Shown piece by piece: positions 6,997 through 14,084 of a stretch of DNA of 18,609 nucleotides. Location of the stretch: the NCBI GenBank assembly GCA_964475135.1, contig CAYYWL010000031.1, positions 1-18,609 of the forward strand, given 5' to 3'. Position 1 is the stretch's first letter. Each line of letters opens with the position of its first letter. A program made the position numbers and the translations under genes. Source of the stretch: TMED14 sp964475135 (GTDB taxonomy: Bacteria > Bacteroidota > Bacteroidia > Flavobacteriales > Schleiferiaceae). The notes beneath the pieces are model-generated. The model saw only the letters and a program-made list of their open reading frames with translations, did not search any database and was not told where the DNA came from.

Positions 6997-9141
6997 TTGA
7001 GCTTGCTCGCGACGGCGCTGCTCGCTGCGGCCCTCAACGATACCATTAAGCGCGGAACCCAGCTCCAAGAAGCGACGGTGACCGGCGACCGGGTGCGCAC
7101 CGAGACGAGTCAAATTCGACTCAAATCCGGAACCCTCGCCGGGCTTGGCACACCCACCGGGTCGGTGGAGTCACTGCTGCGAACGCTCCCGGGGGTGGTG
7201 GCAAGCGACGAGCTGAGCAGCCAGTACAGTGTGCGCGGCGGAACCTACGACGAGAACCTCGTGTACGTCAACGGCTTTGAGCTGTACCGACCCCAGCTCG
7301 CTCGTTCTGGGCAGCAGGAGGGTTTGAGCGTGCTCAATCCCGACCTCGTCTCGTCGCTCACGTTTACCGCCGGCGGATTTCACGCGGAGTTGGGCGACAA
7401 ACTTTCGTCGGCACTCGAAGTCAACTACGGGCGCAGCGATTCGTCAAAGGCTCGCGTCCGCTTGGGCGGATTCTCGGGCGGAGCGACGCTGTGGCACGGA
7501 AACCTCGGGGTGAGCCTGCGCTACCGAAGCAACGTACTCTTTGCCCGCACGGGCGACGTCTCAGGTGACTTTCGCGCCGATTCACGCGATGCCCAAATCG
7601 TCTGGAGCGGCCGCCACGGAGCCTGGCGTCACGAATTTTTGGGAATTGCTCAGTCCAACGGCTTCAGGTTGGCGCCCACCAGCCGGACCACGGAGTTTGG
7701 AACCGTCACCCAGGTTCTGCGCCTGCAGGTCGCGATGGCGGGCACCGAGTTCTATGGGTTTGAGAACGCCTTTGCAGGGTGGCGCACCCGGCGGGCATTC
7801 GGGCAACGAAGCGTACTCGATGCTGAATTCAGTTGGTCGCAAGCGCTTGAACGCGAGCACTCCGACGTCGAGTCGGCCTACCGCCTCGGGGACGTCAACA
7901 CGAATATGGGGTCCGACCAGTTCGGCGAAATCAGCTACCTCAGGGGGAGCGGCGGTTTTCAGCGATACGCGCGCAACGACTTGTGGGTCAGGGAATTCCA
8001 TACTGCACTTCGCGGCAACCACATGGTAAGCGAGTCCGCACAACTGCACTGGACGGTCGGTCAGCGCGTTCAGTTTGCGCAGGATCGGGTGTCTGAATGG
8101 ATCAACTTGGATTCCGCTGGGTACAGCCTTAACCATCAACCCACGCTTGTGGTAATCGGACCCAACGACACGTCGTACGTGCCCGACAGCACACTCGAAC
8201 TGTATTCGGTGCTGCAGAGCCAAGGCGAATTGCGCAACATCAAGCACTGGCTCTCGTCAACGTGGAGCCAACAGTGGGTCGGCCCCGCCTACAGCGTACA
8301 GCTTCGAGCAGGACAGCGCATCGTGCGCGACAGCCGCTCGGGCGAATGGCGTTGGAGTCCCCGCGCCTCGCTGTCAGTCGGCCCAACAGGTGGTGGAAAC
8401 TGGCTGGCCTACCTCAACGCGGGCAGCTACGCGCAAACGGCGAGCGTGCGCGAGCTCCGCAACTGGACGGCCAACGGACTCGAAACCGACGCCCGAATGC
8501 AGCACGCATGGCACCTCATCGCCGGCACCAAGCGCTACGGAACCCGCCTCGGCCGCCCCTGGATGTACCAAGTTGAGGCCTACCTTAAGTACCAGGATCG
8601 CGCGTTCGCCTTTGAGCAGGACGGAATGCGCATTCGCTACCTCGGTACCGATCCCGGTCTCGCCATGATTTATGGCCTGGACCAGCAGCTGCACAGCACG
8701 TGGGTGGGCGACGCGGAATCGTGGATTTCGCTCTCGCTCTTTCAGGCCCGCGAGCGCTTTGACGACGTGTGGCAACGGCGCGGAACTGACTACCGATTCG
8801 CCTTTAGCATGCGGGTCGAGGACCACCTGCCCGGCCAGCCGCAAAACCGTGTGTACCTGGTCACCAATGTCACAGGCGGGTTCCCGTTCGGCCTACCGCT
8901 TGAGAACCCGAAGCCGTTTAAGGCTCCGCCCTACCGCCGCATGGATTTGGGATTTGAGCGCGTGCTGCCAACCTGGCGCGGAATTCAGCCACGCCTCGCC
9001 CTCGAGGTCTACAACCTCCTCGAAATCCGCAACACCGCCAGTTATTTTTGGGTCATGGACATCAGTACCGCGAGCTACTACGCGGTCCCCAACTACTTGA
9101 CCAATCGATTGATTAACATCAGCTTTCGCGCTGATTTATAA
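6997..9141 (+). CDS. TonB-dependent outer-membrane receptor
   Basis: TonB-dependent receptors import ligands across the outer membrane. The frame opens at a TTG at 6997, three bases after the previous stop. The first residues (SLLATALLAAALND) are hydrophobic and could act as a short signal peptide, though no positive charge precedes them, so the start is less certain than the gene. A plug domain follows, with VESLLRTLPGVV, then SSQYSVRGGTYDENLVYVNGFELYRP in two adjacent stretches, and GGFHAELGDKLSSALEV. The rest alternates amphipathic strands and ends in an aromatic strand typical of barrels (INISFRADL). At 714 residues it is short for the group because it lacks the N-terminal regulatory domain, which is encoded by the preceding gene. 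The plug wording resembles a conserved Bacteroidota receptor of unknown ligand. It probably works with the M23 enzyme and the regulatory protein. Confidence 0.9.
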   Translation: MSLLATALLAAALNDTIKRGTQLQEATVTGDRVRTETSQIRLKSGTLAGLGTPTGSVESLLRTLPGVVASDELSSQYSVRGGTYDENLVYVNGFELYRPQLARSGQQEGLSVLNPDLVSSLTFTAGGFHAELGDKLSSALEVNYGRSDSSKARVRLGGFSGGATLWHGNLGVSLRYRSNVLFARTGDVSGDFRADSRDAQIVWSGRHGAWRHEFLGIAQSNGFRLAPTSRTTEFGTVTQVLRLQVAMAGTEFYGFENAFAGWRTRRAFGQRSVLDAEFSWSQALEREHSDVESAYRLGDVNTNMGSDQFGEISYLRGSGGFQRYARNDLWVREFHTALRGNHMVSESAQLHWTVGQRVQFAQDRVSEWINLDSAGYSLNHQPTLVVIGPNDTSYVPDSTLELYSVLQSQGELRNIKHWLSSTWSQQWVGPAYSVQLRAGQRIVRDSRSGEWRWSPRASLSVGPTGGGNWLAYLNAGSYAQTASVRELRNWTANGLETDARMQHAWHLIAGTKRYGTRLGRPWMYQVEAYLKYQDRAFAFEQDGMRIRYLGTDPGLAMIYGLDQQLHSTWVGDAESWISLSLFQARERFDDVWQRRGTDYRFAFSMRVEDHLPGQPQNRVYLVTNVTGGFPFGLPLENPKPFKAPPYRRMDLGFERVLPTWRGIQPRLALEVYNLLEIRNTASYFWVMDISTASYYAVPNYLTNRLINISFRADL

Positions 9142-9150
9142 AGTTTTACC

Positions 9151-9393
9151 GTGCGCGTCGTCGACCAACTTCCCCACCCTACGTTTCGGATTCAGTTGTT
9201 TCACTTCGGATCGAACTACCTTGTTGAGATCGAGGCCGGCCCCATGAAGCAGACGTACCGCTACCCGACCGACCGGTTTCCCAGCCCCACTGCGGTGTGG
9301 GCCACGGTGACTCCTGAATTTCTCGAGCGCGTTCGCATACACTTCAACAGCATGTACCAGGATTGGATGACTACGTGGCCGCCCAAAGCATAG
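9151..9393 (+). CDS. Small conserved-looking hypothetical protein
   Basis: A GTG at 9151, nine bases after the receptor stop, opens an 80-residue frame that ends just before a strong hairpin. The protein has no signal peptide, cysteine or membrane segment. Its first half alternates hydrophobic and polar residues as beta strands (FRIQLFHFGSNYLVEIEAGP, then QTYRYP) and its second half looks helical (TPEFLERVRIHFNSMYQDW). I do not recognise a named family, although the pattern recalls small cytoplasmic Bacteroidota proteins. Coding is supported by tight spacing in the operon, the terminator right after the stop, and sensible amino-acid composition. Function is unknown. Confidence 0.68.
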   Translation: MRVVDQLPHPTFRIQLFHFGSNYLVEIEAGPMKQTYRYPTDRFPSPTAVWATVTPEFLERVRIHFNSMYQDWMTTWPPKA

Positions 9394-9411
9394 AACCCAT
9401 AAAAAAAGGGA

Positions 9412-9480
9412 AGCCCGCGGGAGAAAACTACCCTATACACCTGGCGAACCGAAATCCGCCAACCTCCCGCGGGCTCTTTT
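9412..9480. terminator. Long hairpin, probable bidirectional terminator
   Basis: A perfect 12-bp inverted repeat, AGCCCGCGGGAG at 9412-9423 and CTCCCGCGGGCT at 9464-9475, encloses a 40-base loop. On the plus strand it is followed by a short T run; on the minus strand by CCC and seven T. It separates the convergent receptor operon and rocD. The loop holds a small internal repeat, TGGCG at 9442-9446 with CGCCA at 9457-9461. The long, structured loop is unusual for a simple terminator. Confidence 0.75.
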
Positions 9481-9504
9481 AAAACCACAAAGGTTTTGAA
9501 AAGT

Positions 9505-10773
9505 TTACGCGGCGGTAAAATTTTTAACCGTGTGGACGATCCGACCGAGCGCCTCATCGAGCTCGGCATCGGTGAGTACCAACGGCGGAGCAAACCGAAT
9601 GATGTTTCCGTGGGTCGGCTTTGCGAGCACGCCCGCCTTGGCCATGGCGACACAGAGGTCCCAAGCCACGTGTGAATCTTCAGGCGTATTGATGACCACT
9701 GCGTTGAGCAGCCCACGGCCGCGAATCTGTGCGACTAGCGGGTGACTGCCCAATTCGCGCGCCAAGGTGTCCCTAAAATGGGTTCCTTGGCGGCGAGCGC
9801 GCTGCATGAGCTGCTCATCTTCAACAACCTGAAGGGCTACCTGTGCGACGCGCGACGCGATGGGGTTGCCCCCAAAGGTTGAACCGTGCTGGCCCGGCTT
9901 GATCGTGAGCATGATTTCGTCGTCTGCGAGGACCGCAGAGATGGGATAAACGCCGCCCGAAAGGGCCTTGCCCAAAATGAGGACGTCGGCGCGCACGTAC
10001 GTTTGGGGATCGCGCTCGCAGCGACCTGCGGCGCAGCTGCAGGTTCCGCACGTGGCCAACCACGCACCGGTACGCCCAATCCCCGTCTGGATTTCGTCGG
10101 CCATAAACAGCACGTTGGCCGCACGGCAGCGCGCGGCGGCTCCGGCAATGTAGCCGTCTGACGGAACGTACACGCCCGCTTCGCCCTGAATCGGCTCCAC
10201 AAGAAATGCCGCGACATTGGGATTGGTCAGCGCCTGATCGAGGGCTTCGAGGTCGTCGTAGGGAATGATCTGAAATCCAGGCATCGCCGGGCCAAAACCG
10301 CCGTAGGAGTCGGGATCGCTTGAAAAGGATACAATGGTCGACGTGCGGCCGTGAAAATTTTGGCTCGCCACAAGAATGATGGCCCGGTCGTTGGCCACGC
10401 CCTTGACGTCGTAGGCCCAGCGGCGCGCGAGTTTGAGGGCGGTTTCGACGGCCTCGGCTCCGGAATTCATTGCGAGTACCTTGTCGTAGCCGAAGCGCGT
10501 GGCCATTGCCTCCTCCATCGCTCCCAGCTGGTCGTTGTAAAAAGCACGCGAAGTCAGTGCGAGCGTGCGCGCTTGGTCTACGAGTGCACCCACGATGCGC
10601 GGATGGCTATGACCCTGATTAACTGCACTGTACGCACTTAAAAAGTCAAAGTATCGGTTGCCTTCGACGTCCCAGACGTACGGACCTTCTCCGCGCTGAA
10701 GTACCACGGGCAGCGGGTGGTAGTTGTGGGCTCCGTAGCGATCTTCTTGGGCAATGTACTCGTGCGGCTTCAT
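9505..10773 (-). CDS. rocD: Ornithine aminotransferase (ornithine-oxo-acid transaminase) with a cysteine-rich insert
   Basis: RocD transfers the delta-amino group of ornithine to 2-oxoglutarate, giving glutamate semialdehyde, a link between arginine and proline metabolism. This 422-residue PLP enzyme shows the class III aminotransferase features: NSGAEAVETALKLAR (103-117), NFHGRTSTIVSFS (139-151), EPIQGEAGV (193-201), DEIQTGIGRTG (226-236), and the PLP lysine at 269 in LILGKALSGGVYP. Between RTGAWLA and VRADVLI it carries about 17 extra residues with four cysteines (242, 245, 247, 252) in a CxxCxC-x4-C arrangement, absent from the human and Bacillus-type sequences I recall. An upstream TATCTTTG box at 10797-10790 leaves a 16-base gap before the ATG. 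The gene diverges from the RlmD-type gene and ends at the long hairpin. Confidence 0.92.
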   Translation of the reverse strand: MKPHEYIAQEDRYGAHNYHPLPVVLQRGEGPYVWDVEGNRYFDFLSAYSAVNQGHSHPRIVGALVDQARTLALTSRAFYNDQLGAMEEAMATRFGYDKVLAMNSGAEAVETALKLARRWAYDVKGVANDRAIILVASQNFHGRTSTIVSFSSDPDSYGGFGPAMPGFQIIPYDDLEALDQALTNPNVAAFLVEPIQGEAGVYVPSDGYIAGAAARCRAANVLFMADEIQTGIGRTGAWLATCGTCSCAAGRCERDPQTYVRADVLILGKALSGGVYPISAVLADDEIMLTIKPGQHGSTFGGNPIASRVAQVALQVVEDEQLMQRARRQGTHFRDTLARELGSHPLVAQIRGRGLLNAVVINTPEDSHVAWDLCVAMAKAGVLAKPTHGNIIRFAPPLVLTDAELDEALGRIVHTVKNFTAA

Positions 10774-10789
10774 GGGTCAAGGATTTACC

Positions 10790-10797
10790 CAAAGATA
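10790..10797 (-). promoter_or_regulatory. -7 promoter box TATCTTTG for rocD
   Basis: Exact TAnnTTTG match on the minus strand, 16 bases before the rocD ATG. It lies back-to-back with the plus-strand box at 10804, so the two divergent promoters share one short region of 42 bases between start codons. Confidence 0.6.
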
Positions 10798-10803
10798 GCG
10801 CCC

Positions 10804-10811
10804 TACCTTTG
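10804..10811 (+). promoter_or_regulatory. -7 promoter box TACCTTTG for the RlmD-type gene
   Basis: Exact TAnnTTTG match that ends four bases (CGCA) before the GTG at 10816. It supports that GTG as the true start and suggests a leaderless transcript. Confidence 0.58.
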
Positions 10812-10815
10812 CGCA

Positions 10816-12246
10816 GTGATTCTCGAAAACATTCAAATTGATCGCGCCGGTGGGCGTGGCGTCGCCGTCGGCAAGACCTCAGATGGCAAAACAGTACTAG
10901 TGCGCGGAGCCGCTCCCGGCGACGTCGTCGACGTAAGCGTCGTAAAGCGCCATAAAAACTTCTTTGAAGGCCGCGTGGACCGCGTAGTTACCGCTTCTGC
11001 GCTTCGCGTGGCTCCGTCGTGTGCCCACACAGAATCCTGCGGCGGATGCCCGTGGCAGCACCTGGGATACCCAAGCCAAGCTGAATTCAAGGCCAGCGAA
11101 GTCGAGGAACAACTCGTCCGCGTAGGCGGAGTTCCTCGCGACGGTGTAGTGTGGAATCCGTTCATTTCAGCCCCCGTCCCCTTTCGCTACCGCAACAAGA
11201 CCGAGTTCAGCTTCACCTTTAACCGATGGAAGACCCGCGGCGAGATGGACGCCAATCCGGATTCTGAACACGAACCGGGACTCGGATTCCATGTTCCTGG
11301 ATTTTGGGACAAGATCTTGGATGTTCAGGACTGCCACTTGATTCCGGAATACGGAAACCAGATCCGCAACGCCCTACGCGACGAAGCCATTGCGCTGGGA
11401 CTGAGTTTTTGGCAGCCGCGCGCCAAAGAGGGCGCACTACGCACCGCCATGCTCCGCAGCAACCAATCTGGAGACTGGATGCTCATCATTCAGTGGGGCG
11501 AGCACCCTGGGGCCGACGGATTTACCCTGATGCACCGCATCGCCGAGCGATTTGACCGCCTGGTAAGCCTGTACTGGGGCCTCAACGAAAAGGTCAACGA
11601 TTCCATGTACGACGTCGACCTTCACCTCTTTCACGGGGTTGAAGCCCTGGAGGAGACCATGGAATCCGCCATCGAAGGCGGCCGCGCACTCAAATTTTTG
11701 ATCAGCCCCAAGTCGTTCTACCAAACCAATCCGCAGCAGGCCCACCGCCTTTATTCTGAAGCCCTACGCGCCGCAGGGCTGAAGGGTGGCGAGACGGTCT
11801 ACGACTTATACACCGGCACCGGAACCATTGCCCTCTTTATGGCCCAAGTCGCCGGAAAAGTCGTGGGCGTCGAAAGCGTTCGTGAGGCCGTCGATGCCGC
11901 GTTCCGGAACGCGGAACGCAACGGCATCTCCAACGCAACGTTTGAAGCGGGCGACATGCGCCGCATTTTCACTCCAGAATTCGTGGAGCGCCACGGGCAA
12001 CCCGACGTCGTAGTTGTGGACCCGCCCCGCGAAGGAATGCACCCCGCCGTAGTCTCAGAACTCGCTCGAATCGCTGCACCCAAGCTGGTCTATGTTTCGT
12101 GCAACCCCTCTACCCAAGCACGAGACATTCAAATGCTTTCGGAGGCCTACGAGGTGGTCAGCGTTCAGGGCGTAGATATGTTTCCGCAAACGTTTCACGT
12201 GGAATCCGTGGTACTGCTGCGCGCAAAGTCTCGAGAGAACCACTAA
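10816..12246 (+). CDS. rlmD: RlmD/RumA-family 23S rRNA (uracil-5-)-methyltransferase
   Basis: RlmD-type enzymes use SAM to methylate a uracil C5 in 23S rRNA. The 476-residue protein begins with a TRAM domain (IQIDRAGGRGVAVGK, residues about 6-60). Three cysteines of an iron-sulfur motif follow (69, 75, 78; CxxxxxCGGC), with a further one in QDCHLIPE. The SAM-binding loop is VYDLYTGTGTIALFM, the uracil-binding loop VVDPPREGMHPAV, and the catalytic cysteine lies in YVSCNPST. An in-frame ATG at 10717 is rejected because it would overlap rocD, encodes non-family sequence, and precedes the promoter box; the GTG at 10816 starts right at the TRAM sequence. The PyrR-like gene follows after nine bases and is likely cotranscribed. 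The exact target uridine cannot be told from sequence alone. Confidence 0.9.
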   Translation: MILENIQIDRAGGRGVAVGKTSDGKTVLVRGAAPGDVVDVSVVKRHKNFFEGRVDRVVTASALRVAPSCAHTESCGGCPWQHLGYPSQAEFKASEVEEQLVRVGGVPRDGVVWNPFISAPVPFRYRNKTEFSFTFNRWKTRGEMDANPDSEHEPGLGFHVPGFWDKILDVQDCHLIPEYGNQIRNALRDEAIALGLSFWQPRAKEGALRTAMLRSNQSGDWMLIIQWGEHPGADGFTLMHRIAERFDRLVSLYWGLNEKVNDSMYDVDLHLFHGVEALEETMESAIEGGRALKFLISPKSFYQTNPQQAHRLYSEALRAAGLKGGETVYDLYTGTGTIALFMAQVAGKVVGVESVREAVDAAFRNAERNGISNATFEAGDMRRIFTPEFVERHGQPDVVVVDPPREGMHPAVVSELARIAAPKLVYVSCNPSTQARDIQMLSEAYEVVSVQGVDMFPQTFHVESVVLLRAKSRENH

Positions 12247-12255
12247 TTTTAAGTC

Positions 12256-12750
12256 ATGGGAGAACGCACACTCATCCTTGACGACGCCCGCATGGCGCGG
12301 ACGGTCGAGCGCATGGCCTGGCAAATTCTCGAACGCCACCGTGAAGGTGAGCGCTTGGTATTGGCGGGAATCCGAAATTCCGGATACACGCTTGCGGAGC
12401 GGATTGCAGTGCACCTCAAGCCCCATGTTGCCGCCGAACTTATTAGCATTGAAGTAAATAAGCGAGAGCCATCACTTGAAGACACCCGAGCTACAGTCGC
12501 GCCTTCGCAGCTCGAGGGCGCTCACTTGGTCGTAGTCGACGACGTACTCAATTCAGGTGCCACCCTACTCTATGCCGTCGCACACTTTATGACGGCTCCG
12601 ATGGGACGCATTACGACCGCAGTACTCGTGGACCGCAACCACAAGCGTTACCCAGTTAAGGCAGACATCAAAGGACTGTCACTAAGCACAGGGCTTCACG
12701 AACGCGTTGAGGTAGACTGGTCAGCTCCGAGCGCGACTTATTTGGTCTGA
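12256..12750 (+). CDS. PyrR-like phosphoribosyltransferase
   Basis: The type I phosphoribosyltransferase fold is shown by the PRPP loop VVVDDVLNSGAT (near residues 94-105) and by LAGIRNSGYTLAERI (about 36-50), both close to PyrR, the uracil phosphoribosyltransferase and pyr-operon attenuation regulator. The VLVDRNHKRYPVKAD segment further fits PyrR. At 164 residues it is slightly shorter than Bacillus PyrR (about 180). I see no pyrimidine genes or PyrR-type RNA leader here, so regulation of a pyr operon is unproven and an enzyme-only role is possible. It begins nine bases after the RlmD-type gene and its last 13 bases overlap the end of aroK on the opposite strand. Confidence 0.8.
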   Translation: MGERTLILDDARMARTVERMAWQILERHREGERLVLAGIRNSGYTLAERIAVHLKPHVAAELISIEVNKREPSLEDTRATVAPSQLEGAHLVVVDDVLNSGATLLYAVAHFMTAPMGRITTAVLVDRNHKRYPVKADIKGLSLSTGLHERVEVDWSAPSATYLV

Positions 12751-13262
12751 ATAAGTTCGGCAAGCATCGCGACCACTTGGTCGCTCGAGTTTTTATCTAC
12801 GGCAATTTTATGCGCAGCTTTTTGGTAAAAGGGCAAGCGTTCAAAAAGGTGCTTAGCAATAAATTCCGCAAGGTCTTCGTCTGCCACACCGCTCAGTAAG
12901 GGGCGCTTTGTTCCTCGAGCTCGACTCGCTGCAAGGCGCTGGTGCAACCAGCCCACAGATGCAGAGAGGTAGATAGTCTGACCATGCTCAACCATCCAGT
13001 CTGCATTGTCGTAGTAGCAGGGAGTTCCACCTCCGCACGAAAGAATTCCATCAAAATCTTGGTGCTCGATAAGCAGTTGCCGCTCAAGTTTTCGAAAGGC
13101 TAACTCGCCTCGTTGCTGTATGAATTCCGGAATTGTCATGCCAGATTCTTGAGCAATTACGTGATCTAAATCCTTGAATTCCAAGTTGAGATTGCGCGCT
13201 ACTGCTCGACCCAGACTAGACTTTCCTGAGCCCATGTAGCCCCACAAATACCATGTTATCAT
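12738..13262 (-). CDS. aroK: Shikimate kinase
   Basis: Shikimate kinase phosphorylates shikimate with ATP in the chorismate pathway. The 174-residue protein has the Walker A loop GYMGSGKSS at residues 8-16, the shikimate-binding DLD at 31-33, RGELAFRKLE at 51-60 with the binding arginine, GGGTPCYY near 97-104, and the lid region with KRPLLSG. All main family residues are present and length is normal. The promoter box TAGATTTG at 13279-13272 lies nine bases before the ATG. The 3' end overlaps the PyrR-like gene tail-to-tail by 13 bases. Codon third positions look more AT-rich than in the genes to the left, part of a regional GC dip. Confidence 0.95.
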   Translation of the reverse strand: MITWYLWGYMGSGKSSLGRAVARNLNLEFKDLDHVIAQESGMTIPEFIQQRGELAFRKLERQLLIEHQDFDGILSCGGGTPCYYDNADWMVEHGQTIYLSASVGWLHQRLAASRARGTKRPLLSGVADEDLAEFIAKHLFERLPFYQKAAHKIAVDKNSSDQVVAMLAELIQTK

Positions 13263-13271
13263 ACCTATTTA

Positions 13272-13279
13272 CAAATCTA
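13272..13279 (-). promoter_or_regulatory. -7 promoter box TAGATTTG for aroK
   Basis: Exact TAnnTTTG match on the minus strand, nine bases before the aroK ATG; the leader would be only a few bases long. Confidence 0.5.
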
Positions 13280-13289
13280 CGTAGGAGCC

Positions 13290-13319
13290 TTTGGTTTCTG
13301 AGCATTTGCGCTATATTTG
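13290..13319 (+). promoter_or_regulatory. Promoter of the tRNA-Lys/tRNA-Leu unit
   Basis: TTTG at 13290-13293, an 18-base spacer and TATATTTG at 13312-13319 match the Bacteroidota consensus (TTG, 17-23 bases, TAnnTTTG). The tRNA-Lys begins 18 bases downstream. Confidence 0.72.
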
Positions 13320-13337
13320 CAGCCTCGTTTACGAGAC

Positions 13338-13410
13338 GACTCGATAGCTCAGCTGGTAGAGCAATACACTTTTAATGTATGGGTCCTGGGTTCGAATCCC
13401 AGTCGAGTCA
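13338..13410 (+). tRNA. tRNA-Lys (anticodon TTT)
   Basis: The 73 bases fold as a cloverleaf: acceptor GACTCGA pairs with TCGAGTC, discriminator A. The anticodon loop CTTTTAA lies between ATACA and TGTAT, giving anticodon TTT. The T arm CTGGG-TTCGAAT-CCCAG is intact. CCA is not encoded. A tRNA-Leu follows after 27 bases and is likely cotranscribed. Confidence 0.96.
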
Positions 13411-13437
13411 CGAAACGTTCTTCCTTTAAAAAGTGTA

Positions 13438-13520
13438 GCCCTGGTGGTGAAATTGGTAGACACGCCATCTTGAGGGGGTGGTGAGCTATGCTCGTGCTGG
13501 TTCGAGTCCAGTCCAGGGCA
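13438..13520 (+). tRNA. tRNA-Leu (anticodon GAG)
   Basis: This 83-base class II tRNA has acceptor GCCCTGG pairing with CCAGGGC, discriminator A, anticodon stem CCATC/GGTGG around loop TTGAGGG (anticodon GAG), and a long variable arm with GAGC/GCTC. CCA is not encoded. A run of eight T begins two bases after its 3' end and could aid termination or processing. Confidence 0.95.
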
Positions 13521-13556
13521 CTTTTTTTTGGTCCGTATTTTGCGGTGAACAACTTC

Positions 13557-14042
13557 ATGAAACTATTTGGGTTAATCCTTTTAGCGGTGGGCATTGCGCC
13601 TATTGCCTCATGCCAAAGCACCCAAAAAAATATGAAGCCAGAGAACTTTCCCATCGCCAAGACCGAAGAGCAATGGAAGTCCGAACTGACTCCCGAGCAG
13701 TTTCGTGTGCTCCGTCAAAAAGGAACTGAATACCCTGGCAGCGGGATCTACGACCAGCACTTTAAACCGGGTCACTACACCTGCGCCGGTTGCGGGGCCA
13801 AACTCTTCGTAAGCGAACGCAAGTTTGACGCACACTGCGGATGGCCAAGTTTTGATGCGCAAAGCGAAGATTCTAACGTCATCGAGCACGTAGACTACAG
13901 CCACGGAATGGTTCGGACTGAAATCCTCTGCAAGCAGTGTGGCGGCCATTTAGGCCATGTATTTAACGACGGACCAACCCAAACTGGACTTCGCTACTGC
14001 GTCAACAGTGCTTCGCTGAATTTTTCAGAAACTAAAAAATAA
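13557..14042 (+). CDS. msrB: MsrB, peptide-methionine (R)-S-oxide reductase, lipoprotein form
   Basis: MsrB reduces methionine-R-sulfoxide in proteins. The ATG at 13557 starts a lipoprotein signal peptide (Lys2, LFGLILLAVGIAPI, lipobox IASC with Cys19); longer readings start inside the tRNA-Leu and are rejected. The mature domain has EEQWKSELTPEQFRVLRQKGTE, zinc-site CxxC pairs in CAGCGAKLF and CKQCGGHLGHVF, CGWPSF, and the catalytic cysteine in RYCVNSASLNF, so it is a cysteine and not a selenocysteine enzyme. The length of 161 residues is complete. The lipid anchor implies repair of oxidised envelope proteins. It begins 36 bases after tRNA-Leu; the TATTTTG at 13536-13542 is a possible weak promoter box. 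Confidence 0.92.
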   Translation: MKLFGLILLAVGIAPIASCQSTQKNMKPENFPIAKTEEQWKSELTPEQFRVLRQKGTEYPGSGIYDQHFKPGHYTCAGCGAKLFVSERKFDAHCGWPSFDAQSEDSNVIEHVDYSHGMVRTEILCKQCGGHLGHVFNDGPTQTGLRYCVNSASLNFSETKK

Positions 14043-14084
14043 TCTTCGCGGCAACCTTGGTAGCAAAGCGTGCATCCTAGTATT

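Noticed and set aside
7582..8247. Long minus-strand open frame opposite the TonB-dependent receptor
   Set aside because: It is the complement of a well-supported receptor gene in GC-rich DNA, with no promoter box and no recognisable motif.
10717..10815. N-terminal extension of the RlmD-type gene from an ATG at 10717
   Set aside because: It overlaps the rocD start on the other strand, lies upstream of the TACCTTTG box and encodes sequence unlike the TRAM domain; GTG 10816 fits better.
13488..13556. Start of msrB inside tRNA-Leu
   Set aside because: The tRNA cloverleaf is intact there and a good lipoprotein signal starts at 13557.
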